Virus record (IMG/VR): IMGVR_UViG_3300021139_000169
Coordinates: 1-22,191 of that record
DNA: 22,191 nt
Source: a virus
Direction: 5' to 3' (one strand)
Shown here: in pieces, positions 7,684-15,952 of the stretch
Layout of the letters: each line of letters opens with the position of its first letter
How positions within the stretch are numbered: the first letter of the stretch is position 1
The notes under the pieces: generated by a model
The model's database searches: none
Told to the model about the DNA's origin: nothing
The model's input: the letters and a program-made list of their open reading frames with translations, nothing else
Program-made: the position numbers and the translations under genes

Positions 7684-8361
7684 ATGGCTGATACTACTCA
7701 AAATTTACAACAATTTTACCTAGCCGCTAGTGAGTTTGGGTTCTCAAGAGATTTTCAAGCAAGAATTGACTTAATAAAACTTAATGGTTTCGAATTTTTT
7801 CTTACAGGTAAAGCTAATGATACAGCTTATTTGTATATTAAAGAGTTTTCTTTACCCGGAACAAAAAAATCAATTGCATCAGTAAAATACAAAGGGGTAG
7901 ACATAAACGCACCTAGCACAAGAGACTTTGGTAACAGTAAAAGCTGGGAAGTAACGTTTTATGTAGATACATATTTACGGGTAAGGTCTTGGCTTGAAGA
8001 TAGACTTATTGAATCGGCAGCTAACACCCCTGGTACTATAAACCATATACCAAATGAAGCTAAAGACGTTGCACAAGTATCAGTATACGATGATTTGTTA
8101 AACCAAGTAATTACGTACACTATAAAGGGGTTATTTATAAAAGAATTACCTAATCAAGGTTATAATGTATCAGGTAGCGGCAAAATACAAGAAGTAAAAG
8201 TGGTCTTCGGTTATCAAACTTGGGAATCTGAAATAAAAGCACCTGTTAATGAAAACCCAGATGATAAATACCCGGGTGGTGCACCAGGTTCAAACGGGGT
8301 ACCTGACGTAAAAGAAATTAAACCTTTTCAGTTATTTTCTTTAAACAATCTTTTCAGTTAA
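7684..8361 (+). CDS. Tail tube-like protein, gp19 paralogue 3
   Basis: 225 aa. The tube core is visible: N-terminal helix QQFYLAASEFGFSRDF, SLPG (56-59), WEVTFYVD (88-95), strand VITYTIKGLFIKELP and the terminal strand VVFGYQTW (about 168-175). A C-terminal tail of about 45 residues rich in Pro, Gly and Asn follows the core (for example NPDDKYPGGAPGSNG), then a hydrophobic end FQLFSLNNLF. Such a tail is absent from the other paralogues and could dock to a baseplate or terminator protein. It follows the previous gene by 2 bases and precedes the next by one base, so translation is likely coupled. Confidence 0.8.
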   Translation: MADTTQNLQQFYLAASEFGFSRDFQARIDLIKLNGFEFFLTGKANDTAYLYIKEFSLPGTKKSIASVKYKGVDINAPSTRDFGNSKSWEVTFYVDTYLRVRSWLEDRLIESAANTPGTINHIPNEAKDVAQVSVYDDLLNQVITYTIKGLFIKELPNQGYNVSGSGKIQEVKVVFGYQTWESEIKAPVNENPDDKYPGGAPGSNGVPDVKEIKPFQLFSLNNLFS

Positions 8362-8362
8362 A

Positions 8363-9004
8363 ATGATAATTTCAAACATAAGTCAATTTTTAAAATCTGT
8401 ATTAGCTAGTCCTGACTTTCATATACCTATAGAGGCAAACTTTGTTGTAGGGTTTGACAATTTAGATCATATTATAGGTAATTTAAACTCTACAATACCT
8501 GATAGAATAATTAAAACCGGAGATTGGGGTATAGTTAAAGAGGGGTACGATATTTTCTTTGCAAATGGTGTTACTATACCAGGGGAAACAGTTACTTCTA
8601 GTAAAGCTGGGTTTTCTGCAGGAGGAGACGGACTGTATGGTGGTTTACTTTCAGGCCCAGTTTTAACCGGTCGTTCAAACTTAACTAATTTCGAAATAGT
8701 GTTTTTAGAAACAAGCCAGTCGTTTGCAGATCAAGTCATAAGGCCATGGATAGTTAATGCAGCTCATTACGGTCTATTTGCTAGAAAAAAAGATTCAAAA
8801 CAAAATTTTAAAACAGATGTAACTGTTGCTTTTAAGAAAAACACGTCATCTAATTCTAACGACCCGGTAAATCGTAAAACTATAGTGTTTAAAGATGCTG
8901 TACCAACAAGTATAGAAGGTTATAGTGCAAGTTATGGTGGATCTAAAGTTACTGCTCGTAATATTAAGACTACATGGACATACTCTACATATGAAATAAG
9001 TTAA
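8363..9004 (+). CDS. Tube-fold tail protein (divergent), possibly baseplate-tube junction
   Basis: 213 aa. More divergent than its neighbours, but the layout persists: a strand EANFVVGF, a loop ending TIPGE (71-75), a Gly-rich loop SAGGDGLYGGLLSG, strand NFEIVFLET (109-117), then a helix-turn FADQVIRPWIVNAAHYGLFAR that resembles a segment of T4-like tube-initiator and tube-cap proteins. The end, TWTYSTYEIS, is a terminal strand. Role inferred: an end-piece of the tube (initiator, adaptor or terminator), not the bulk polymer. It lies one base after the upstream stop. Confidence 0.65.
   Translation: MIISNISQFLKSVLASPDFHIPIEANFVVGFDNLDHIIGNLNSTIPDRIIKTGDWGIVKEGYDIFFANGVTIPGETVTSSKAGFSAGGDGLYGGLLSGPVLTGRSNLTNFEIVFLETSQSFADQVIRPWIVNAAHYGLFARKKDSKQNFKTDVTVAFKKNTSSNSNDPVNRKTIVFKDAVPTSIEGYSASYGGSKVTARNIKTTWTYSTYEIS
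8997..9002 (+). promoter_or_regulatory. Possible TAAGTT box before the first gp26-like gene
   Basis: TAAGTT ends 7 bases before ATG 9010 and overlaps the stop of the upstream gene. This variant hexamer is also seen before the gene at 1789. It is weaker than the other sites; read-through from the upstream unit is equally possible. Confidence 0.25.
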
Positions 9005-9009
9005 TATAA

Positions 9010-9930
9010 ATGTCTTTTAAGTTAAATGCATACTTGCCTAGCAAAAAGCAGGAAGTATTAATAAGCGAGCTTCATTACAAACAATATAGAGATCTTGTGA
9101 AAAGCTTGCATAATACTGATAAAAAAGAAACTATATTACAGTATAACGCTATTTTAAAAGATCTTTGTCCGGATATAGCTGGATATGATATTACTTTTGA
9201 AGATAAGCTATCCTTGCTTTTAACCATACGTAATTATTGCGTAAGTCCGGATTTAAAACTTAAATGTAATTTGCAAGATGGAACGTCTTATAGTTTTACA
9301 GTACCAATAGAAACTATATTAAGTAAAGTTAAAAGTATTAATAAATCCAGTACAGTTGTTTGCAACGATATTACTGTGCAATATTCTAGTTATAAAGTTA
9401 GAGACGAACATGTTTTCCTTAATAACAACAGAGATACATTTGTTAATTTAGCTTCTATTATAGATAGCCTTAAAATAGAAGAAACAATCGTTATATTCAA
9501 GGATTTAACATTAGAAGCTAGAGTTAAAATAATACAAGAGTTACCACTTATAGTAATTAAGGCTATTGTAAGGGATATTGAAAAAACTGATCATTTATAT
9601 GACACTGACTTACTTCTAATAAAAGACCCTAATACTGGTAGTATTATATTAAGATTTAATTGTAATATAACATTTGAAATGTTGCAAAAAATGGTAGAGT
9701 TTTTATATACTGAAAGTTTAAACAACATTTACAGAACTCTTTACAATGTAGTAAAGTATCTAGGGTTTTCTGCAGAATATGCAGATAGTATTACCCCTAT
9801 TGAGTTACAGGTATATTGGATGTATCTTATGCAAGATAACGCCAAGCAGCAAGAGCAAAATAACGCGGTAAGACCGGGTGGCGGATTGAATATGCCTACC
9901 AGCACCCCGAATTCAGAACTAGGCTTTTAG
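9010..9930 (+). CDS. Baseplate hub/assembly protein, T4 gp26-like family (copy 1)
   Basis: 306 aa. The N-terminus shows LPS (9-11), KQY (24-26), then a helical region ending in the LLTIR motif (70-74). That layout is typical of the T4_baseplate (gp26) family, which takes part in baseplate hub assembly and is often found next to the tape measure gene. The rest is a helix-rich region followed by a short Pro/Gly/Asn-rich tail (about 285-303). The next gene has the same N-terminal layout. Its position immediately before the tape measure gene is also where tail assembly chaperones sit in many tailed phages, so a chaperone-like role is an alternative. It ends with TAG, while nearly all genes here end with TAA. 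Confidence 0.65.
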   Translation: MSFKLNAYLPSKKQEVLISELHYKQYRDLVKSLHNTDKKETILQYNAILKDLCPDIAGYDITFEDKLSLLLTIRNYCVSPDLKLKCNLQDGTSYSFTVPIETILSKVKSINKSSTVVCNDITVQYSSYKVRDEHVFLNNNRDTFVNLASIIDSLKIEETIVIFKDLTLEARVKIIQELPLIVIKAIVRDIEKTDHLYDTDLLLIKDPNTGSIILRFNCNITFEMLQKMVEFLYTESLNNIYRTLYNVVKYLGFSAEYADSITPIELQVYWMYLMQDNAKQQEQNNAVRPGGGLNMPTSTPNSELGF

Positions 9931-9940
9931 TATATTAATG

Positions 9941-9946
9941 TAAGTA
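9941..9946 (+). promoter_or_regulatory. TAAGTA box before gp26-like copy 2
   Basis: TAAGTA, 5 bases (CTTTT), then ATG 9952. The spacing matches the main set and no Shine-Dalgarno is seen. Confidence 0.6.
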
Positions 9947-9951
9947 CTTTT

Positions 9952-10692
9952 ATGTCTGATATAAATGAATTTATTGCAAGTATTAATGCTAATGCGGTAA
10001 AAAACTCCATAGAGGTGTTTTTACCTAGCTTTCAAAGAATAGTGAAGTTTAAACCTGTTAGTACAAAGCAATATAAAAATCTGTACGCTTGTATTAAAGA
10101 CAATATACTGTATAATACTAAGTTTGTTATAGTAACGTATAACATTATTAAAGATAACTGCTTAGAACCAGATATACTAGATCAAATAAACATTATCGAT
10201 AGAGCGTTTATTTTATTAGCATTAAGAAAAAATATTTTAGGCACTACAGTAAAAAATATCGACTTTAGTTCTAATTTGGCACTTGCTTCAACTATAGCAT
10301 TACCTGAAGAGGTGTTATTAACTATTGATAATATAAAAATTAATACTCAAATACCAACTTTAAAAGAAGTATATGAAATGGAAGTTGAACTTAGAGGGGA
10401 TCTTAAAGAAGAAACAGTCACTATTAATACTTTAACTGAAAATCTTATTATCGGTGGTTGCTGTAAGTTTATAAAAAATATACAAGTTGAGGACACTGAT
10501 TTAAATTTTAAAACTTTTAATTATAAAGAACGTATAAGATTAGTTGAAAACTTACCAGCTAGTACATTAAACAGTATTCAAAGTTTTGCAGAAAAAGTAA
10601 CTAATTTACAGGATAGCGTTACTAATGTATTAAACAGTGACGGTACTCGCTTTCAATTTTATATAAATGCGGATTTCTTTTTAGCTGAATAA
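9952..10692 (+). CDS. Baseplate hub/assembly protein, T4 gp26-like family (copy 2)
   Basis: 246 aa. It shares with the preceding protein LPS, then exactly 12 residues, then KQY (24-26 and 39-41), followed by LLALR (88-92) at the equivalent helical position. Overall identity by eye is low, so this is an old duplication or two related families. It is mostly helical with no membrane segment. The N-terminus is about 15 residues longer than copy 1. It has its own TAAGTA box, although only 21 bases separate it from copy 1, so the two may be expressed at different levels. Confidence 0.62.
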   Translation: MSDINEFIASINANAVKNSIEVFLPSFQRIVKFKPVSTKQYKNLYACIKDNILYNTKFVIVTYNIIKDNCLEPDILDQINIIDRAFILLALRKNILGTTVKNIDFSSNLALASTIALPEEVLLTIDNIKINTQIPTLKEVYEMEVELRGDLKEETVTINTLTENLIIGGCCKFIKNIQVEDTDLNFKTFNYKERIRLVENLPASTLNSIQSFAEKVTNLQDSVTNVLNSDGTRFQFYINADFFLAE

Positions 10693-10713
10693 CATAAAGA
10701 CTGGTTTAGTACC

Positions 10714-10719
10714 TAAGTA
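10714..10719 (+). promoter_or_regulatory. TAAGTA box before the tape measure gene
   Basis: TAAGTA, 5 bases (TTTTT), then ATG 10725; a typical member of the set without a Shine-Dalgarno. Confidence 0.6.
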
Positions 10720-10724
10720 TTTTT

Positions 10725-12560
10725 ATGAGCGACACTGCAGACGTAGAATCTGGTGACAAAGCAAAATTTGAAATTGCTTTAAACACGCTCACGGATGCTT
10801 TAGTTAAAGGAGACGGATCAAATCCATCTCTAAAAGAAACGATAAAAAAATTAAGCGAAAATGTTGATCAGTTAACTAGAAAAACTGAAGAAGCTTCTAC
10901 TAGAACAAACAATAAGAATAATACTGAAGAAGGATATAATAAGAGCGCTTTAAATTATGCGCAGGCAATTTTAAATGAACGTAAAGCTAAGTTTGAAGAC
11001 AAGGGAGAAGATGAATCAGAACGCTCAACAAAAGAAAAATTAAAAAGAGTTGAAGATATAACTTCAGATAAGTTAAAACAAGTGGAAGGTTTTATTGGTA
11101 GATTTATTCCGAAAACTGTACAAAATATATTAGGGTTTATCGGTGGTAAGGAAATACTTGAGAGTCTTAATAAAGCTGTTATAGAAAAAGCTCAAGGTTT
11201 GTTTACTGGAGAAGAGCTTAAAGAAGCAGAAGCAATAAAAGAGTTAGAAAGAAAAATAAATAAAAAAACTCTTGAGCAAAAAAAACTACAAGCAGCGAGC
11301 GGGCAGGATCTTAATAATTTAAACAAAGAGCTTAGCGAACAGTACGGTGTAACCACTGAAGATAATTTAAGCGATGTTTCTAAAGGAGTACCACCGGTTA
11401 AGGCTCCAGACGATACTACTGCTGATGAAAAACAGGAAGTAAAAACAGAAACACCTACTTTACTACCTGTTAACGGCAACTCTGCTATAACAACTTCTCC
11501 TATAACAGTAGACGAAACTTCAACAGGTAGTAAAGTAGTTAAAGAAGGTGGGGCAGTTGTTAGCGAAGAGAATGCCCCTGCTGAAATAGTATTAACAAAA
11601 ATATCTGATGAAGCAGCTGATGCAATTGCAAATGCATTAAAAAAGGTATTAACCGAAAAAAGAGAAAACACGAAAACTGATACTGATGAAGTTAAAAAGA
11701 AAGTAGAGGGTGCTAGTAAAAATGTAGATCGGGTTAGTCAAGGTATAGATAACCTCGCAGCTAAAAATAAACCGCAATATGAAAACATAGAAGGTCAAGC
11801 AGGGGAAGGGTTACCTACAACATCAGATAAAAAAGGAAGTAAAGGTCCTGGTTTAGTACCCACAGTTGCTGAGGACGTTATTAAAGAAGCTGCAATGGCT
11901 CGTTTTTTAAAAATTGCAGCAAAAGACATAGGCAAGGCTGAAGCAGTTACAACTACGGGTATTGCAGCTGCAGAAGTAGCATCAGCTGGTGCAAATACCC
12001 CGCTTATACCTGTAGAACTACTCGCCGGTGCTGGATTTGGAGTTATAGAAGCTTTGACGGATTATTTTGCTGATTCTCAAAACAGACAGGCAAAGGGTGG
12101 CCCTATAAAAACCCCGAACAAGCCAGTATTGGTAGGGGAAGAAGGCCCAGAAATATTTGTGCCTGAAAGTACAGGAAACATAATACCTAATAACCTTTTA
12201 ACCGGTAAAGAAAAAGATACAACGAACCCTGCTGCAGTAGAAAAAATAACCTCTCTTTTAACACAGGTTATATCCTTACCTTCAGAAAAATTAGCGGCTA
12301 TATCTAATACTACTAATATAGGAGACAGCTCTAGTAGTACACTACAAACTATGAATAAAACGTTGCTAGATATAAGCGACAAGCTTGATGTAAAAAATAA
12401 CACTAATAACGATCAGTCTTCATCAAAACTTACTGGTTTAATGAATTCTAGTAACAATTCTTCAAATAGCACTATAAACATAATATCTCAAGGCAATCCT
12501 ATTACTAATTCTCGTCTTAGAATAGATAACTTTTTATACAATAGGAGGGCTAACGCTTAA
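10725..12560 (+). CDS. Tape measure protein (T4 gp29-like role)
   Basis: 611 aa, close to T4 gp29 (590), which sets a tail of about 90 nm. It is strongly helical and charged at residues 1-215, with heptad-like stretches. A low-complexity Thr/Pro/Val linker follows (about 220-290). A hydrophobic Ala/Gly-rich helix (about 403-446) may be the membrane-active segment known in other tape measures. Diagnostic is the segment at 456-494: AKGGPI, then VGEEGPEIFVPESTG, then IIPNN, a motif found in the C-terminal part of many tape measure proteins. The last 100 residues are Ser/Asn-rich. The family identification rests on this motif, size, composition and gene order. Confidence 0.85.
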   Translation: MSDTADVESGDKAKFEIALNTLTDALVKGDGSNPSLKETIKKLSENVDQLTRKTEEASTRTNNKNNTEEGYNKSALNYAQAILNERKAKFEDKGEDESERSTKEKLKRVEDITSDKLKQVEGFIGRFIPKTVQNILGFIGGKEILESLNKAVIEKAQGLFTGEELKEAEAIKELERKINKKTLEQKKLQAASGQDLNNLNKELSEQYGVTTEDNLSDVSKGVPPVKAPDDTTADEKQEVKTETPTLLPVNGNSAITTSPITVDETSTGSKVVKEGGAVVSEENAPAEIVLTKISDEAADAIANALKKVLTEKRENTKTDTDEVKKKVEGASKNVDRVSQGIDNLAAKNKPQYENIEGQAGEGLPTTSDKKGSKGPGLVPTVAEDVIKEAAMARFLKIAAKDIGKAEAVTTTGIAAAEVASAGANTPLIPVELLAGAGFGVIEALTDYFADSQNRQAKGGPIKTPNKPVLVGEEGPEIFVPESTGNIIPNNLLTGKEKDTTNPAAVEKITSLLTQVISLPSEKLAAISNTTNIGDSSSSTLQTMNKTLLDISDKLDVKNNTNNDQSSSKLTGLMNSSNNSSNSTINIISQGNPITNSRLRIDNFLYNRRANA

Positions 12561-12563
12561 ATA
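12558..12563 (+). promoter_or_regulatory. TAAATA box before the gp48-like gene
   Basis: TAAATA starts inside the stop codon of the tape measure gene and is followed by 5 bases (ATATT) and ATG 12569. An AGGAGGGC sequence lies 26 bases upstream of the ATG, too far to act as its Shine-Dalgarno. Confidence 0.55.
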
Positions 12564-12568
12564 ATATT

Positions 12569-14038
12569 ATGGATCTATTTGGTTTAATAGGTGGTACATC
12601 TGAAACAGGCTCAACAGCTGTAATACCAGAACAGAGTAATACTAGTAGTAGCGGTTACAACCCGAAAGCAAGTTATACCGGCGCGCCTAAAATACCAGTT
12701 AAAGAATGGAAGGTGCACGAGGAATATAACTGGGCTTTAAATTTAGGTCCGAATAATGGGGATATAAGAAATTATATACCTAAAATTGAGTTGGTAGAGT
12801 ATGATCTTACATCTAGTTCTCAGTTAAACGCATATAAGTTATTTTTATCTCAAGCTCAAGATCAACTTAATATAGCAAATATAAACCAAGTAGGTGTTGC
12901 AGGACAACCTAATACTGTTACTTCTAATATTGCATCTCTTATTAACAGTGGCGTTTTACCAACCGGTTCAGTAGATAAGTATTTAGGGCCAAATAACGGA
13001 GTAGCACAACCAGGGGGGTTTAGTAATGCAGATCCGTATTACGGTCTTTATCAAGGTAAAGAAACCGGTAACAAGTATTATTTACCTTACTTGAACCCGC
13101 AAAACATGACTTCTAACTTAGGTACATGGAAAGGAATTGATGGTAGTAATGTTGCAAAAGATGTCAGTAATGTTGCAGCTGATAAATTAGGTGGATTACA
13201 ATTTGGGCCGACTGGCTCTGATTTAGTTAAGGAATTTCAGAATTTAGGATTAAAACTTGATGCTATTAACAGCGTGGCTAATGTTGCCTCTAGTTTAAAT
13301 GCGCCTGGTATATCTAAAGAAACTATAAAAGCATTTGCACCAAACGACACAGGAGACTCAATTGTTACAACGTTTTACCTGTTTAATACTCAAGACCAGG
13401 CTCAAATGGCGAACAACTGGAATTTTCTTTTTACATTGACTTATCAAAACTTACCTAATAGAAAATCATTAAGTAGAATGGACCCACCATGTATATACAC
13501 AGTTACAGTTCCAGGGTTCAAAAGATTTCCAGTCGCGGTAATAACTGGCTTAAAAGTAGATAATGTAGGCACTACAAGATTGGTAGATATAACTACCGGA
13601 GAAATGATGTCAGTAGATAAAGCTACTGATAGTAAAAACGTAAAAATTGTACCTGAAGCGTATAGAGTAACTGTTACTATTCAAAGTTTATTAACGAATT
13701 CCCGTAATTTATTTTATTATAACTATGACCCTAAAGGTGCTGGGGCTAGTATAAATGTTATAACAAGTCCGGATACTATTAATAATTCAAACCAAGAACT
13801 TACTAATACGTTGAATCAGTATCAAAAAATAGCTGAAAACGCTAAAATTGATGCAGATGCAGCAGCTGAAGATTTAAACACGTTTAAATCATACTTCCCT
13901 ACTAATTGGGATCAATCTGTAACAGGTCAAAACTTAAACGCAGCAAACACAACTGCCCAGCAAAATCTGCAAAGCGCAAACATAGCGGTGAATACTACGC
14001 AAAATTATATAAACAAACTCAATACCCCAAACCCTTAA
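12569..14038 (+). CDS. Baseplate tail-tube cap protein (T4 gp48-like)
   Basis: 489 aa, longer than T4 gp48 (364). The diagnostic part is residues about 270-385: FNTQDQAQMANNWNFLFTLT, a Pro-flanked strand CIYTVTVPGFKRFPVAVIT, GLKVDNVGTTR and IVPEAYRVTVTIQSLLTNSRN. This follows the C-terminal tube-fold domain of gp48-type proteins, which cap the baseplate hub and start the tube. The N-terminal half is Asn/Gly/Ser-rich and irregular. A predicted helical, Ala/Gln/Asn-rich tail (about 395-485) has no counterpart I know in T4. It heads the five-gene baseplate cluster, with the next gene 1 base away. Confidence 0.65.
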   Translation: MDLFGLIGGTSETGSTAVIPEQSNTSSSGYNPKASYTGAPKIPVKEWKVHEEYNWALNLGPNNGDIRNYIPKIELVEYDLTSSSQLNAYKLFLSQAQDQLNIANINQVGVAGQPNTVTSNIASLINSGVLPTGSVDKYLGPNNGVAQPGGFSNADPYYGLYQGKETGNKYYLPYLNPQNMTSNLGTWKGIDGSNVAKDVSNVAADKLGGLQFGPTGSDLVKEFQNLGLKLDAINSVANVASSLNAPGISKETIKAFAPNDTGDSIVTTFYLFNTQDQAQMANNWNFLFTLTYQNLPNRKSLSRMDPPCIYTVTVPGFKRFPVAVITGLKVDNVGTTRLVDITTGEMMSVDKATDSKNVKIVPEAYRVTVTIQSLLTNSRNLFYYNYDPKGAGASINVITSPDTINNSNQELTNTLNQYQKIAENAKIDADAAAEDLNTFKSYFPTNWDQSVTGQNLNAANTTAQQNLQSANIAVNTTQNYINKLNTPNP

Positions 14039-14039
14039 T

Positions 14040-14396
14040 ATGGACGGACAAAAACAAAACAGTATATCTACGTTACCTACATTAAGCCAGCAGTACCTGG
14101 AAAACTTGTTTAATGTGTATAATGATGGGCAGAACTATTTCTAAAACTTAATAGGTACTGTTAATATACCTTCTAACTTAGATAATAGTGTGTATACTAA
14201 CTTTGTGGTGACGAGTGATTATATGCCTTGGCCTTTAATAGCTCAAAAGGTTTACAACGCGCCTGCTTTATGGTGGTTAATATGCTGCACTAACAACATA
14301 CAAGATCCTACATATTTTCCAAAAGCCGGTACAGTTTTAAAAGTCTTAACCCCTACATACGTATCTGCTATATTACAGCAAATTAATAAAAGCTAA
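14040..14396 (+). pseudogene. gp53: Baseplate wedge protein gp53-like, interrupted by an in-frame TAA
   Basis: From ATG 14040 the frame reads 34 residues ending NVYNDGQNYF, then TAA (14142-14144), then continues in the same frame with NLIGTVNIPSNLDNSVYT and on to TAA 14394-14396. The downstream part matches T4 gp53-type wedge proteins: YF-NLIGTVNIP, D.MPWPLIAQKVYNAP, LWWLICCTNNIQDPT, PKAGTVLKVLTP. gp53 binds the wedge complex and has a LysM-like fold. The family aligns across the stop, which supports one original reading frame of about 118 codons. The stop could be a real nonsense mutation, a sequencing error or a read-through site. No frame change is involved. The gene starts TAATATG after the gp48-like stop. 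Confidence 0.75.
14190..14396 (+). CDS. C-terminal open frame of gp53-like protein (GTG start)
   Basis: If the upstream stop is real, the first usable start is GTG at 14190 (in-frame ATG at 14223), giving 68 aa that keep the LysM-like core with LWWLICCTNNIQDPT. There is no Shine-Dalgarno before it and it lacks the N-terminal helix, so efficient independent expression is doubtful. It overlaps the next gene at TAATG. Confidence 0.5.
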   Translation: MYTNFVVTSDYMPWPLIAQKVYNAPALWWLICCTNNIQDPTYFPKAGTVLKVLTPTYVSAILQQINKS

Positions 14397-15952
14397 TGCC
14401 TCAATTTAGCACAGTTTTTAATGGAATAGCTCCATCGACTATTAATACTTTAAAGTATAATAACCAAAAGTATCAGTTAGATATTATATTTGATAACTTA
14501 CAGGGTAATACTTTTCAGCTTAATGTTGCAAGTATGGTTTCTTTAGACATACAGGAAAACACTACTGATTGGTTTAGAAGAGCTAGTTTAGTTATAAGCA
14601 ATCCAGAAAAAATATTTGAGCAAAAAATAACTCCAAGTACTAATAAAAATCAGTACTATAAGTTCAGGAACGATGGTAGAGATATTGTTTATATACGTTT
14701 TAAGATTATAGACGACACAGATATAAACGTTGCACCTGCTAATATAGATTATAATGTGTGGGGTATGCAGTATAAGTTTGCTATATACGACAAAGAAGAT
14801 ACCCCCGGTGATAGCCCCGCTAAAGAAACACTTAAGCTTTATTTGTGGGAATATGATCAGCAAATATTAAACGAAACCGCTTTACAGTGGTCTACTAATG
14901 AAGCACTACCTACTAATATTATACCAGCATATGCTACAGATGATCAAAAGCTAGTTAATACTGGTACTGCTATTAAAAGTCTATTAAATAAAGCTTTAGC
15001 ACATTCAGAACCACCAGTATTTTCAACAAACTGGGATATAGGTTCTAGTAAAGCGTTTTATAGTGCTCCGGCTAACTACACTGCTTATGATAGCTTAAAT
15101 TACTTGTTAAAAAAGCATGTTAGCTCTCAAATAGGGGCTGATGGAGGCGCAGACCCTTGTATTATTAATCGTTCTAGATATGATACTGTGTGGAGCTTAA
15201 CTTCATTTTGTAATATATTTAATAGTGCGGTAAAATATAACTTCTCAACAGCTGTTGCTGGTAATTTGCAAAGAGAAATTATTACTCTATCTTACCCTGG
15301 CGGTAACGATAGTGGCGGCTTCTTATTTGAATTACCTCAATCTCCTTTCGGTAGAAGCGACGGAAAAACCAATATACAGCACCCAACCACAAGCAATATA
15401 ACTAATATTAATTTTACAGACATGTCTACCATTGATAGTACTCAAGATATGGTGACAACTCCTTGTTATAGTAATGATTACAACAATAAAGTATTTAATC
15501 TTGAAGTAGTTAGCAATGATATTACCAATGTAAAGAATTATATTGATAAGAACTATTCTAATAAGATGCGTATTAGTGCAAAACCTGATACTCTTGTCAC
15601 ATTAAATAAAACTAAAACAGACACGTTAGCGGTTAAGAACGTTTACTCTTTAAGCCCAGATAAAACAAGTAGATTGGCAGAAAGTAGAAACTTTATGTTA
15701 ATGTCTGCATTATATTATAATACTGCAGTAAGTTTTACAGCTTTAGGTTCTCCTATTAGAGAGTCTGGTACGTTTATTAGCGTTGAAAAGGGCAAAGGCA
15801 TTAATATGGACGAGTTTCATAACAAGTTGCTCGGGCAATGGTTTGTACATACAGTAGTACATCATTTTACTTTAGGTCAGTATACAAACGATATAACAGC
15901 TGTTCGTGTACATGCTAACGATAACATTGATATAAGGAGCAATATAACCTAA
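14396..15952 (+). CDS. Baseplate hub protein (T4 gp27-like)
   Basis: 518 aa. Features consistent with gp27-type hub proteins are a beta-rich N-terminal domain with VSLDIQENTTDWF (about 48-60) and RASLVISNPEKIF, a second domain with YDKEDTPG and strands ETLKLYLWEYD, and a C-terminal domain ending QWFVHTVVHHFTLGQYTNDITAVRVH (493-507 region). The last feature resembles the end of many hub proteins, where the domain repeats close a ring around the spike. T4 gp27 is 391 aa, so this one is longer. It lies between gp53-like and the spike gene, as expected of hub genes. Stop and start codons overlap with both neighbours (TAATG), indicating a tightly coupled operon. Confidence 0.6.
   Translation: MPQFSTVFNGIAPSTINTLKYNNQKYQLDIIFDNLQGNTFQLNVASMVSLDIQENTTDWFRRASLVISNPEKIFEQKITPSTNKNQYYKFRNDGRDIVYIRFKIIDDTDINVAPANIDYNVWGMQYKFAIYDKEDTPGDSPAKETLKLYLWEYDQQILNETALQWSTNEALPTNIIPAYATDDQKLVNTGTAIKSLLNKALAHSEPPVFSTNWDIGSSKAFYSAPANYTAYDSLNYLLKKHVSSQIGADGGADPCIINRSRYDTVWSLTSFCNIFNSAVKYNFSTAVAGNLQREIITLSYPGGNDSGGFLFELPQSPFGRSDGKTNIQHPTTSNITNINFTDMSTIDSTQDMVTTPCYSNDYNNKVFNLEVVSNDITNVKNYIDKNYSNKMRISAKPDTLVTLNKTKTDTLAVKNVYSLSPDKTSRLAESRNFMLMSALYYNTAVSFTALGSPIRESGTFISVEKGKGINMDEFHNKLLGQWFVHTVVHHFTLGQYTNDITAVRVHANDNIDIRSNIT

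Noticed and set aside
11192-12403. Minus-strand open frames opposite the tape measure gene
   Set aside because: They are Ser/Phe/Leu-rich complements of Lys/Glu/Ala codons. The plus-strand product carries the tape measure motif, and no start signals are seen on the minus strand.
14040-14396. Alternative genetic code with TAA read as an amino acid
   Set aside because: Nearly every other gene in the window ends with TAA at the expected place, so a general reassignment of TAA is impossible here. Only site-specific read-through remains possible.
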